Notes: a model not told the origin generated them from the sequence alone. A stretch of 64,000 nt of DNA from SIAQ01 sp963767835 (GCA_963767835.1 CAVYFY010000015.1:372001-436000); one strand, 5' to 3'. Positions 24,637 to 32,857 are shown, counted from the stretch's first letter. Made by a program: numbers and translations.

Positions 24637-25497
24637 ATGGATTCCATGCTGCCGCTCGTGTCCATTGTGACGCCGTCGTTCAACCAGGGACGCTTTCTGC
24701 GCCGCACCATCGACAGCGTGCTGGGCCAGGATTATCCGCGCCTCGAGTATCTCGTATTCGACGGCGGCTCCAGTGACGCATCAACTGACATCCTCCGCAG
24801 TTATGGCAGTCGCTTTTTCTGGCGATCTCAGCGCGACGCCGGCCAAAGCGACGCCATCAATCAGGGATTCCGCCGGGCGCGAGGCGACATCCTCGCCTGG
24901 CTCAACTCCGACGACGTGCTGCATCCCGGCGCCATCGCCGCCGCCGTCAGCCATTTTCGCAACCATCCCGATTGGGACCTGCTCTACGGCAACGCTCACT
25001 TCATCGACGAACACGATCGCGTCCTCGGCGATTATCCAACCGCTCCTTACGACTTCGACCGCCTCCTGCAATCGTGCTGCATCTGCCAGCCCGCAGCATT
25101 CTGGCGACGATCGATCATGGATCGCTTCGGCATGCTCGATGATTCGCTCCATTTCGCGATGGATTACGATTACTGGATGCGGATCGACCGGGCCGGCGGC
25201 AAGCTCGTGCATGTGCCGGAGTTCCTAGCATCAAGCCGCGTCCATGCCGAGACCAAGACGCTTTCCGCTCGGCTGCAATGCTATGATGAAATCCTGGCCG
25301 TCAGCCGGCGCCATGCCGGCGACGCGAGCTTCAGCCAATATTACGCCTACTGGCATCATCGCTGCCACGAGCGCGCGGTCGGCTGGCCGCGCATGTTGCG
25401 CTGGTGGCCCGACTGCCATTGGTGGCTGGCATACGCACATCGACGGCTGTTTCAGAAAGCGGGCAGCAGGCAGCAGACAGCAGACAGCAGGCAGTAA
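24637..25497 (+). CDS. Family 2 glycosyltransferase
   Basis: 286 residues. Inverting GT-A enzyme: LVSIVTPSFNQGRFLRRTID at the N terminus, VFDGGSSDASTDIL, NSDDVLHPGA (the metal-binding DxD-like motif) and MDYDYWMRI. It transfers a sugar from a nucleotide donor onto an unknown acceptor, probably for cell-surface glycans. The start may be ATG 24637 or 24646. The last 12 residues, AGSRQQTADSRQ, are encoded by a low-complexity CAGCAGA repeat that runs past the stop, so the natural C terminus has been extended by repeat sequence. Confidence 0.85.
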   Translation: MDSMLPLVSIVTPSFNQGRFLRRTIDSVLGQDYPRLEYLVFDGGSSDASTDILRSYGSRFFWRSQRDAGQSDAINQGFRRARGDILAWLNSDDVLHPGAIAAAVSHFRNHPDWDLLYGNAHFIDEHDRVLGDYPTAPYDFDRLLQSCCICQPAAFWRRSIMDRFGMLDDSLHFAMDYDYWMRIDRAGGKLVHVPEFLASSRVHAETKTLSARLQCYDEILAVSRRHAGDASFSQYYAYWHHRCHERAVGWPRMLRWWPDCHWWLAYAHRRLFQKAGSRQQTADSRQ

Positions 25498-25547
25498 CAG
25501 CCTGTGATTCACTGCCCGCTGCCCGCTGCCCGGTTTCTGCTTTCTGC
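25463..25547. repeat. GCAGCAGACAGCAG / CTGCCCGCTGCC complementary repeats
   Basis: A CAGCAGGCAGCAGACAGCAG tract overlaps the GT2 stop codon and is followed by its complementary CTGCCCGCTGCCCGCTGCCC tract. Together they could form an imperfect hairpin. The right end runs into the TGCTATACT box upstream of argA. Confidence 0.6.
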
Positions 25548-25553
25548 TATACT
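25545..25553 (+). promoter_or_regulatory. Extended -10 box abutting argA
   Basis: TGCTATACT: an extended -10 (TGn plus TATACT at 25548-25553). Transcription would begin about seven bases downstream, on or next to ATG 25561, suggesting a leaderless message. Confidence 0.4.
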
Positions 25554-25560
25554 GGATACG

Positions 25561-26907
25561 ATGCGAATGCAGAACCACCAATCCGCGAATGGCGACGATG
25601 GCCAAATCGCCCCGGCCAAGACGACGCATCGACTCGTCGAGCTGCGTGAGATTCTGCGCTATGTGCCGCAGTATCGCGATAAAATCTTCGTCATCGCTTT
25701 CGATGGTGCCATTGTCGAACACGACAATTTTCGCAATCTGCTGCTCGATCTGGCTCTACTGCGTAGCCTGCGCATCGGCGTCGTCCTCATTCATGGCGCC
25801 GGGCACCAGATCGACAGGCTCGCCCAGGAGACCGGCAAGACACCGTCTAACCTTGATGGCACCGGCGTTACCGATGCCGCCACGTTGCAGCTTTCCCTGA
25901 CCGCCGCCAACCGCGTCACGCACGAAATTCTCGAGGGGCTATCCGCTCACGATCTGCGCGGCGCGTGCTCCAACGCCGTCGTCGCTCATCCGGCCGGCAT
26001 TCTCCAGGGCATCGATCAGCTCCACACCGGCAGGGTCGAGCGCGTCGATGTCGTTCTGCTGAAGGCGCTGCTTGCCAACGATGTCGTCCCGGTCGTGCCG
26101 CCGCTCGGCTGCGACGGCGAAGGCTCGACCTATCGCCTCAATTCCGATAGCGTCGCCGTCGAAGTCGCTCGGACCCTCGAAGCCGTCAAGCTGATTTATT
26201 TGACCACGGTGCCTGGCATCCTTTTGCAAGACGAAGGTTTGGTCCGCCAGATGACGGTGGACGAGGCCGAGCTACTTCTCAAAAAGAGCAAGAACGGGCT
26301 GGTCGGTGCGAGTTTTTCGAAGCTTGTGAATGCCGTCAAGGCGCTGCGGGGCGGGGTGCCGCGCGTGCATATCATCGACGGCACTGTCGAGGAGGGATTG
26401 CTCGCAGAGGTCTTTTCCAACGACGGCATCGGCACGCTGGTCCACACCAACGCCTACCAAGCGATTCGCCGGGCCCAGAAAAAGGACGCACGCGGCATCC
26501 ATCACCTCATCAAGAACAGCGTTGAAAGCGAGGAGCTATTACCGCGAACGCTGGCCGAGATCGAGCGAAAAATCGGTGACTATTATGTCTTCGAGGTGGA
26601 CGGCAATCTCGCCGGCTGCATCGCTTTGCACCCTTATGCTGACGAGAACAAGGCCGAGATGGCCTGCGTGTGCGTCGCGGCGAAATACGAAAACCAGGGG
26701 ATCGGCGCCCGTCTCATGCAATTCAGCGAGCAACAGGCGCGGCAAACCGGCACGAAGGAGCTGTTCTGCCTGTCAACGCAGGCCGTCAATTATCTCGTCA
26801 AAAAGGGGCAATTCCAACTCGGCACGCCAGATGATTTGCCGCCGTTGCGTCGGCAGCGCTATGACGCAAGCGGCCGGCGTTCGCAGGTGTTAAGGAAGGC
26901 GCTGTGA
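25561..26907 (+). CDS. argA: Amino-acid N-acetyltransferase (N-acetylglutamate synthase)
   Basis: 448 residues. First step of arginine synthesis: acetyl-CoA plus glutamate to N-acetylglutamate. Residues about 45-300 form an amino-acid-kinase domain (VIAFDGAIVEHDNFRNLLLD, GVVLIHGAGHQIDRLAQ, YRLNSDSVAVEVARTLEAVK). About 305-448 form a GNAT domain with the acetyl-CoA loop VAAKYENQGIGARLMQF. Two-domain ArgA architecture with no argB-like break. ATG 25561 sits right behind an extended -10 box with no ribosome site between. Further upstream the same frame is only repeat sequence. Confidence 0.9.
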   Translation: MRMQNHQSANGDDGQIAPAKTTHRLVELREILRYVPQYRDKIFVIAFDGAIVEHDNFRNLLLDLALLRSLRIGVVLIHGAGHQIDRLAQETGKTPSNLDGTGVTDAATLQLSLTAANRVTHEILEGLSAHDLRGACSNAVVAHPAGILQGIDQLHTGRVERVDVVLLKALLANDVVPVVPPLGCDGEGSTYRLNSDSVAVEVARTLEAVKLIYLTTVPGILLQDEGLVRQMTVDEAELLLKKSKNGLVGASFSKLVNAVKALRGGVPRVHIIDGTVEEGLLAEVFSNDGIGTLVHTNAYQAIRRAQKKDARGIHHLIKNSVESEELLPRTLAEIERKIGDYYVFEVDGNLAGCIALHPYADENKAEMACVCVAAKYENQGIGARLMQFSEQQARQTGTKELFCLSTQAVNYLVKKGQFQLGTPDDLPPLRRQRYDASGRRSQVLRKAL

Positions 26908-26952
26908 CCCGGAGATTCTCGTAATAGCTGCGCAAACCGGTTGCGCCGAGGA

Positions 26953-27350
26953 TCAGCCCGATTTTGGGATAAACGGGCCTTCGACCCTAACACAGAGCTT
27001 GGCCAATAGCCTTTTTCGCTCCAGAGCTTCTGCCGAGAGGCGATTATGGCACGTTAAGTCCGGCAATTCTGCATGGCCTGGGTCGTCTGGCTCAGGACGT
27101 GGTGAGAGCTGGATTCCATGCTGCCGAAGATCGCCGCGCGCAAGACGGCTACCCAATAACCCTGCTTGCTTTTGCCTTGGGCAGCCTTTTCGATAGTGAT
27201 GAAGTTGGCTCGATAAACCGAGATGCCCGACTCTTCATTTGGCCGAGGATCGAAGGCTTCCGGAGAAAGGCCGGCGTCGTCGTGCCATCCCTTGGAAACG
27301 GGAACGCGACGATAGAGCAATTCGTCATCGGCGATCGGATCGTTTTCCAT
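26953..27350 (-). CDS. Hypothetical protein, second gene of a two-gene cassette (frame break near 27136)
   Basis: From ATG 27350: MENDPIADDELLYRRVPVSK, GWHDDAGLSPEAFDPRP, then GYWVAVLRA. One base is missing near 27136, after which the frame continues GDLRQHGIQLSPRPEPDDPG and HAELPDLTCHNRLSAEALER to the stop at 26953. Joined length about 132 residues. Small, cytoplasmic and rich in acidic and aromatic residues. No function known to me. It lies 65 bp downstream of the partner at 27416 on the same strand, so they are probably one transcript. Confidence 0.6.
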
Positions 27351-27415
27351 GAAGGCGACGCTACCAAGGCCACGGTTGCCCTACTATGGCTCGACTTTCC
27401 CTCTCGCTCCCCGCA

Positions 27416-27856
27416 TCAAGAGAAAGGCGACGGGAAAACCTGGCGCTGCACGAGATGTGAGGTCTCGAATACGCAATATTCCAGGCTGATATCTGGCGCG
27501 AGCCGAAAAACCTCGCTCACATCGGGCTGATGGAACTCGAAGACGATGGCACCATGAGCATCGGGAACGATCCGCGTGGGCGCCGGAAGTCCCATGTTGT
27601 GCCACATCCAGGCGAGCGCAATCGCAAACTGAATTGTCTGCTTCGATGGCGACACGGTTCCTTCCTCATCGAGCAGACTTGGGTCGCGCCCCCACTCGAT
27701 CAGCTTGTGATCGATCAGATTTTTCCAGTTTTCATCCGTGCCAACCGGTTCCTCAGAAGCCAAGGATTTCCCATCGCCGCGCGTCATCGCGGTGTTAGGA
27801 ATAGGAGTGGAAACAAATGGTGTTGCCTTTATCGTCCGCATGAATTGATCATACAT
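27416..27856 (-). CDS. Hypothetical protein, first gene of a two-gene cassette
   Basis: 146 residues from ATG 27856 (AGGTG seven bases upstream; ATG 27922 would add 22). The sequence includes NWKNLIDHKLIEWGRDPSLL, IQFAIALAWMWHNMGLPAPT and GAIVFEFHQPDVSEVFRLAP. No signal peptide or membrane helix. Paired with the gene at 26953-27350. The small size and partner layout recall toxin-antitoxin or immunity modules, but nothing in the sequence proves this. Confidence 0.55.
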   Translation of the reverse strand: MYDQFMRTIKATPFVSTPIPNTAMTRGDGKSLASEEPVGTDENWKNLIDHKLIEWGRDPSLLDEEGTVSPSKQTIQFAIALAWMWHNMGLPAPTRIVPDAHGAIVFEFHQPDVSEVFRLAPDISLEYCVFETSHLVQRQVFPSPFS

Positions 27857-27925
27857 GGAATTGCACCTGCCGTACAACGACTCTTTCGCCGTCCTGGTTT
27901 CGCATTGGCAATGACGTACCACAGA

Positions 27926-28714
27926 CTATCCCTCCAAATCCGCATCCTTCCAGTCCGTGACGAACATGTGCCCCGGCTGATGCGTGACGCAGATCGGCGG
28001 CTTCGCTTGCATGACGACCGCTTGCGGGGTGACGCCGCACGCCCAGAAGACGGGGATTTCGTCCGCGCGGATCGGCACGGGATCGCCGAAGTCGGGGCGC
28101 GTTATATCAGTGATGCCGATGGCGGCGGGATCGCCCAGGTGGATCGGCGTGCCATGGACCCGGGCGAAGCGCGTGCAGATTTGCGTCGCGCGGATCGCCT
28201 GGCCCGGCGTCATCGGCCGCATCGACACCACCATCGGGCCGTGGAAAATGCCGGCCGGCTGGCACGCGATGTTCGTGCGATACATCGGCACATTGCAAGC
28301 CGTTTCGATGTGGCGGACCGGCAACCCGGCTTGCAGAAGCGCATTCTCGAACGTAAACGAGCAGCCGATCAGGAATGCGACCCAATCATTTTGCCAAAGT
28401 TTGACAATATCGCTCGGCTCCTCGACCAATTCGCCATGCCGATAGACGCGATAGGCCGGCACATCAGTGCGCACATCGGCGCCGGCGGCGCAAAACCTCG
28501 GCTCGGGGTCGCCCGCTTCCGTCACGTCCAACAGCGGGCACGGCTTCGGATTACGCTGGCAGAACAGCAGGAAATCAAACGCCTCCGCTCGCGGCAGCAC
28601 CACGAGGTTCGCTTGCACGTAACCCAGAGCAACGCCGGAGGTGACGCCGGTGAATTCCTTGCGCCGCACAAGTTGACGCAAATCGCGGCCGCTCAAGATT
28701 CGATAATCGGTCAT
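27926..28714 (-). CDS. DUF1445 / D-glutamate cyclase-like protein
   Basis: 262 residues from ATG 28714 with GGAGG upstream; a longer open frame to 29047 is not coding in my view because it overlaps the divergent gene at 28904. The family blocks are VALGYVQANLVVLPRAEAFD, LWQNDWVAFLIGCSFTFENA, GPMVVSMRPMTPGQAIRATQ and VFWACGVTPQAVVMQAKPP. Members are called putative hydro-lyases or D-glutamate cyclases; a catalytic Cys-containing loop (WACGVTPQ) is present. The substrate here is an inference from the family. Confidence 0.85.
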   Translation of the reverse strand: MTDYRILSGRDLRQLVRRKEFTGVTSGVALGYVQANLVVLPRAEAFDFLLFCQRNPKPCPLLDVTEAGDPEPRFCAAGADVRTDVPAYRVYRHGELVEEPSDIVKLWQNDWVAFLIGCSFTFENALLQAGLPVRHIETACNVPMYRTNIACQPAGIFHGPMVVSMRPMTPGQAIRATQICTRFARVHGTPIHLGDPAAIGITDITRPDFGDPVPIRADEIPVFWACGVTPQAVVMQAKPPICVTHQPGHMFVTDWKDADLEG

Positions 28715-28903
28715 GGCGCGATCCTCCGTGCGATATTCTATGAGTAGAGCTATGTCGGAATTCGCCCGGAGTGGCTTGAATGCGGAAAAGTGAGCCCCTA
28801 TGATGAATTCATGAAGTAGAATTTGATCGGCAGGCTGTGCCGGATTTGCCGATATGATGATGGGCCCCGAGTGCGTGGGAACGGCGCAGTAGAGGACGCG
28901 ATC

Positions 28904-29299
28904 ATGGTAAAGCAGAGCGTCTGGGCGGACAGCAAGCGCGAGATTGAATGTTATAAATGGATCGAAAGCGAAAAGGTCGGGTACGACCTCGGCGATCAGG
29001 CCGTGCGTTCTTGGATCAAGGATCACTGGCACGGTTACCTTCGCCACCGCTGGCTAGATCACCTGCAAGGCCGAACGTTCTGGACGGAGCTCGACCGCGA
29101 CGACTTCGGCCTGCTCCAGCAAAAATTCCAGGATCAGGCACATTTGCTCGATCTCATCCTTCAGCGTCTGAAGAATTGTCAAGAAAACCTGCACATCTTC
29201 CTCTGGGCCCACGAATCCCAACTGCCTACCGAACCCATCATCGCGATTCTCGAAGCCATCGACATCAACAGCAAGCGCCTTTCCTATCAGTTCGAATAA
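28904..29299 (+). CDS. Hypothetical protein
   Basis: 131 residues from ATG 28904 (GAGGAC upstream). Highly charged and aromatic: KREIECYKWIESEKVGYDLG, WIKDHWHGYLRHRWLDHLQG, FWTELDRDDFGLLQQKF. Predicted soluble and mostly helical. No known family recognised. Divergent from the DUF1445 gene. Confidence 0.65.
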   Translation: MVKQSVWADSKREIECYKWIESEKVGYDLGDQAVRSWIKDHWHGYLRHRWLDHLQGRTFWTELDRDDFGLLQQKFQDQAHLLDLILQRLKNCQENLHIFLWAHESQLPTEPIIAILEAIDINSKRLSYQFE

Positions 29300-29317
29300 T
29301 CAGCGCACGTCGAATAA

Positions 29318-30607
29318 TCAGCGCACGGCGCCGCCATCGATGCGAATGATCTGCCCCGTGATGAACTGGGCCGCGGGCGACACCAGCCAGCGCACGGTTG
29401 CCGCGACATCATCGGGCGTGCCCCAGCGCTGCAGCGGCGTTTCGCAGAGGACGCGCTGCTGCCACGAATCGGATGCTTGCTCTCCCCAGGCGGTGCGAAT
29501 CCAGCCGGGCGCCAGGCAATTAACGCGCACCTCCGGAGCGAGGCTTAGCGCCAGGCTTTTGGTGAACGCCATCACCGCGGCCTTGCAAGCGCCGAAGAGT
29601 TGCCCGCTGTCCCCGGCCATGCCGGTTTCGGCTTGATCCCAGCCCATGTTGAGAATCACGCCGCGCCCTTGTTTTTTCATGAAATCGCCAGCAATTCGCG
29701 ACAGGCTTATGGTGGCCCGCACATCGACCGCCCAGAGTTCTTGCAACTTCTGCTCGAACGACTTCTTCGCCAATTCGCCGGTCAGCGTGTCGGCACCGGC
29801 GTTGTTGATCCAGATATCGATGGAAGGGAATTTGTGCCTGGCTTGCTCGAAGACGGCAGCGCACTGATGCTCGTCGCGCAAATCGGCGAGAACGGTGATC
29901 GCCGTGACGTTTTTCCGCCGGCATTCCTCGGCGACCTTGTCCGCTGCCTCTCGTGAGCGTCGGCCGTGGAGGAGAACATTGGCGCCGGCATCGGCCAGCG
30001 TCAGGGCGATGGCCCGCCCGATGCCGCTCATCGAGCCGGTGACGACGGCGTTCTGCCCGTGCAGCTCGCATCGAGATACGGCGGGTCGGACAGCTTCATC
30101 CAACCGGACTAGCAAATCTTTGGCAGTGCTTTGCAGCATGGGATGTACTGCCAGCGGTGCGATCTCGGCCAGGGGTTCCAGCACGAACCGCCGTTCGTGC
30201 ATGCGCGGGTGCGGCACGATCAACTCCTCCCCTCGCCCCTCCGGGGGAGAGGGGCTGGGGGTAAGGGGGTGAACGTCGATCACCTGCGTGCCGTACAGCA
30301 GCAAGTCGAGATCGATGGTGCGCGGCCCAAATCGCTCGGCACGCTCGCGCCCCAACTGCGTCTCCACGGCGAGCAGCACGCGCAACAACTTCATCGGCTC
30401 CAGGCTGGTGCGAACCTGGGCGACGGCGTTCAGATCGCGCCCCTGGCCTGCCGGGCCGCCGACCGGATCAGTTTCGTGATAGCTGGAAACGCGCTCGACC
30501 TCGATGCCGGGCTGCAAGCGCAGCCGGGCAATCGCGGCGTCGAGATTCGCCTGGCGGTCCCCAAGATTGCTCCCCAGGGCAATGAAAGCGGTGTCGAAAT
30601 CAGGCAT
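29318..30607 (-). CDS. folK: FolK (HPPK) fused to a short-chain dehydrogenase/reductase-like domain
   Basis: 429 residues. Residues 1-170 are 6-hydroxymethyl-dihydropterin pyrophosphokinase: IALGSNLGDRQANL, RFGPRTIDLDLLLYG (94-106), LIVPHPRMHERRFVLEPL. Residues 185-429 are an SDR fold with TGSMSGIGRA (190-199), NNAG (268-271) and a C-terminal GQIIRIDGGA. The YxxxK site reads F338-GAC-K342 and the usual serine strand reads LNMGWDQAE, so the catalytic Tyr and Ser are missing. HPLTPSPSPPEGRGE (113-127) is an in-frame repeat insertion. The start overlaps the Nudix stop by 8 bp. FolK feeds dihydropteroate synthesis; the SDR half may be a pterin reductase relative or a non-catalytic partner. Confidence 0.85.
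   Translation of the reverse strand: MPDFDTAFIALGSNLGDRQANLDAAIARLRLQPGIEVERVSSYHETDPVGGPAGQGRDLNAVAQVRTSLEPMKLLRVLLAVETQLGRERAERFGPRTIDLDLLLYGTQVIDVHPLTPSPSPPEGRGEELIVPHPRMHERRFVLEPLAEIAPLAVHPMLQSTAKDLLVRLDEAVRPAVSRCELHGQNAVVTGSMSGIGRAIALTLADAGANVLLHGRRSREAADKVAEECRRKNVTAITVLADLRDEHQCAAVFEQARHKFPSIDIWINNAGADTLTGELAKKSFEQKLQELWAVDVRATISLSRIAGDFMKKQGRGVILNMGWDQAETGMAGDSGQLFGACKAAVMAFTKSLALSLAPEVRVNCLAPGWIRTAWGEQASDSWQQRVLCETPLQRWGTPDDVAATVRWLVSPAAQFITGQIIRIDGGAVR
30227..30271. repeat. C/G-rich in-gene palindromic repeat, copy B
   Basis: CCTCCCCTCGCCCCTCCGGG then GGAGAGGGGCTGGGGGTAAG. It lies in frame within folK, between the IDLDLLLYG block and the VPHPRMHERR block. Confidence 0.75.
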
Positions 30608-31049
30608 GGCGTTCTTTCAGATGCTTGCGGGCGCAGGCGAGAATCTCGCGATGGTCGAATGCGAGACGCGGCGGCCGAGCCAATGAAAACCAGGCGACCT
30701 CGGCGGCATCGTCATCGGCTTGAGGTTTGACCTTATCCGCGTCAACCACGGCCAGATAGACGACGCTAATGGTGCGGCCACGCGGATCGCGCCCGGGATT
30801 GCCGAAGGTGTGAAGCTGCACTAATTCGCGGGCGTGCACGCGGGTTTCCTCGAAAAGTTCACGCCGCGCTGCCGCTTCGAGCGTTTCGTCCAAATCCACA
30901 AACCCGCCCGGCATTGCCCAGCAGCCCGCGAACGGCTCATTCTTGCGGCGAATCAGCAGCACTTGCCGTTTTGCCAATCGCGTCACGATCACGAAGTCCA
31001 CCGTCACGGCGGGGTGCGGATAATCGCACACGTATTTCGTCGCAGGCAT
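30600..31049 (-). CDS. Nudix hydrolase
   Basis: 149 residues from ATG 31049 (GAGGAC upstream). The Nudix box GFVDLDETLEAAARRELFEE matches GX5EX7REUXEE exactly. The N terminus TVDFVIVTRLAKRQVLLIRR resembles ADP-ribose/nucleotide pyrophosphatases. It hydrolyses a nucleoside diphosphate linked to another group with Mg. It ends 8 bp inside folK and starts 7 bp after aroC. That context makes dihydroneopterin-triphosphate pyrophosphohydrolase, the missing folate step before FolB/FolK, an attractive guess. Confidence 0.85.
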   Translation of the reverse strand: MPATKYVCDYPHPAVTVDFVIVTRLAKRQVLLIRRKNEPFAGCWAMPGGFVDLDETLEAAARRELFEETRVHARELVQLHTFGNPGRDPRGRTISVVYLAVVDADKVKPQADDDAAEVAWFSLARPPRLAFDHREILACARKHLKERHA

Positions 31050-31056
31050 GATGTCC

Positions 31057-32178
31057 TCAGGGAGCGCACTTCGCCCGCCAGCGCAGCCAGTGATCGACCA
31101 GCACCAGCGCCACCATCGCTTCACCCATCGGCACAAAACGCGGCAGCAAGCACGGATCGTGGCGCCCCTTCGTCGCGATGGTCGTAGGCTCCCCCGCGGT
31201 CGTCACCGTTTTCTGCGGCTTTGGCAAGCTGCTTGTTGGCTTCAGGGCTACCCTACAAATGATCGGCGCACCGCTAGAGATGCCGCCCAGCATGCCGCCA
31301 TGACGATTCGTTTCCGTGCCGATCTTGCGTCCCCTCACCTCCGACCCCTCTCCCCCGGGAGGCGAGGGGAGTGGAATGAACGCGTCGTTGTTCTCGCTGC
31401 CGCGCATCCTAGCGACGCTGAAGCCGGCGCCGTATTCGAATCCAGTCACTGCGGGCAACGACAGCAGGGCTTTTGCCAGATCGGCTTTCAGCTTGTCGAA
31501 AACCGGCTCTCCCAGGCCAGGCGGAATCCCCACTGCGACCAATTCGCAGATGCCGCCTATGGAGTCGGCATCCTTGCGAACCTCCTCGATCAGTGTTTTC
31601 ATCTCGATTGCCTTGATTGGATCGGGGCAGCGCACCTCGTTGGCCTCGACTTGCTCCAGCGTCACCGCGGCCGGGTCGGCGATGTCCGCAATAATCGCGC
31701 CGACTTGCTTGACATAGCCGACGATGCGCATGCCTGCCTGGGCAAGCAGCTTCTTGGCGATGGCGCCGGCGGCGACCCGGCACACCGTCTCGCGGGCGCT
31801 GGAGCGCCCGCCTCCCCGGTAATCGCGGAAGCCGTACTTGGCATCAAAGGTGAAGTCGGCATGGCCAGGGCGATATTTGTCCTTGATGTCGCTGTAATCG
31901 TGGCTGCGCTGATCGAGATTGCGAAAGACGATGCCGATGGATGTGCCGTCGGTTTTGCCGTCGAAAACGCCGGACCAGATTTCCGGCACGTCGTCTTCTT
32001 TGCGTTGCGAGACGATGCTCGATTGCCCAGGCCGACGGCGACGCAAATCGGGCAGCAGATCGTCCACGCCGAGCGGCAAACCGGGCGGGCAGCCGTCGAT
32101 GATGACGAGATAGCCCGGCCCATGGCTGACGCCGGCCGTGCTAACGCGAAACAGTTGGCCGAAGGTATTGCCTGCCAT
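31057..32178 (-). CDS. aroC: Chorismate synthase
   Basis: 373 residues from ATG 32178 (a TTG at 32211 would add 11). NTFGQLFRVSTAGVSHGPGY, the signature GRSSARETVCRVAAGAIAKK and RHGGMLGGISSGAPIICRVA are diagnostic. It converts EPSP to chorismate with reduced FMN. Between FSVARMRGSENNDAF and GTETNRHGG lies IPLPSPPGGEGSEVRGRKI, the in-frame translation of a C/G-rich repeat (31330-31372) near the active-site loop. First gene of the aroC-Nudix-folK run. Confidence 0.93.
   Translation of the reverse strand: MAGNTFGQLFRVSTAGVSHGPGYLVIIDGCPPGLPLGVDDLLPDLRRRRPGQSSIVSQRKEDDVPEIWSGVFDGKTDGTSIGIVFRNLDQRSHDYSDIKDKYRPGHADFTFDAKYGFRDYRGGGRSSARETVCRVAAGAIAKKLLAQAGMRIVGYVKQVGAIIADIADPAAVTLEQVEANEVRCPDPIKAIEMKTLIEEVRKDADSIGGICELVAVGIPPGLGEPVFDKLKADLAKALLSLPAVTGFEYGAGFSVARMRGSENNDAFIPLPSPPGGEGSEVRGRKIGTETNRHGGMLGGISSGAPIICRVALKPTSSLPKPQKTVTTAGEPTTIATKGRHDPCLLPRFVPMGEAMVALVLVDHWLRWRAKCAP
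31330..31372. repeat. C/G-rich in-gene palindromic repeat, copy C
   Basis: TCCCCTCACCTCCGACCCCT then CTCCCCCGGGAGGCGAGGGG. In frame inside aroC, in the opposite orientation relative to its gene from copies A and B. Confidence 0.75.
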
Positions 32179-32272
32179 TGTTTGCCGATTGATTGCGGTA
32201 TGCTCTTTCAACGCCGCCGCCAGGATGATATTCTATCGAGGAGGGCGAATTCCCGCGAGAGGAGAACGTAAC

Positions 32273-32776
32273 GTGGCACGCATGACGCGATTGGCCGGGC
32301 CGATGCTGGGGCTTTGGCTGCTAGGTTTGTTTTCGTATGCCCAGGACGCCGTCAAGAAAAAAGAGCCGCCGCGTTTCGGGTTCGACGTGGACGAGGTGAC
32401 TTTTCCGCAGAAGACGCCGGCGGAGGCGATGGGTTCCATCGTCAAGGCCATCGATCGGCGCAAAATCGATTACCTGCTGGCCCAGATTGCGGATCCGCTC
32501 TATGTCGATTACTGGGTCGATCAGTACAACAAGGGATTCATGCAGGGCAAGGAAGAAGGCAAGCGCCTGCTCGCGTTCGAACGGCTGGTGCGCGAGACGA
32601 GCACCTACTACCAGAATGATCCGCTGATCCTCCGCGACCTGCGTGCCTTCGCCAAGGGCGCGAAATGGGACGAGAAGGACGACCTCGCCATCGGCTCTGT
32701 CGAGACGGTGCCGGCCCGCAAGGTCTACCTCCGCAAATTCGGCGACCGCTGGTTTCTGGAGAACAAGCAACAATAA
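32273..32776 (+). CDS. Exported hypothetical protein
   Basis: 167 residues from GTG 32273 (AGGAG eight bases upstream). Signal peptide MARMTRLAGPMLGLWLLGLF, then SYAQ. The mature part contains FGFDVDEVTFPQKTPAEAMG, SIVKAIDRRKIDYLLAQIAD and ends KVYLRKFGDRWFLENKQQ. No known domain recognised; it resembles small planctomycete periplasmic proteins. Divergent from aroC. Confidence 0.7.
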   Translation: MARMTRLAGPMLGLWLLGLFSYAQDAVKKKEPPRFGFDVDEVTFPQKTPAEAMGSIVKAIDRRKIDYLLAQIADPLYVDYWVDQYNKGFMQGKEEGKRLLAFERLVRETSTYYQNDPLILRDLRAFAKGAKWDEKDDLAIGSVETVPARKVYLRKFGDRWFLENKQQ

Positions 32777-32778
32777 CT

Positions 32779-32840
32779 CGTTTACGTTTAGCGCTCGCGA
32801 ACACGCGCCTGGAGTTTTATTGCGTGGGCTAAACGTAAAC
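32779..32840. repeat. REP-like hairpin, TTTAGCG family, copy 6
   Basis: GTTTACGTTTAGCGCTCGCG is opposed by GGCTAAACGTAAAC, 13 of 14 outer positions pairing. It lies between the exported protein and ltaE, well away from the ribosomal cluster. Confidence 0.65.
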
Positions 32841-32857
32841 CAGACGTGGGACCAAGA

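Noticed and set aside
28715..29047. N-terminal extension of the DUF1445 gene by 111 codons
   Set aside because: A good ribosome site precedes ATG 28714, the family starts there, and the extension overlaps the divergent gene at 28904.
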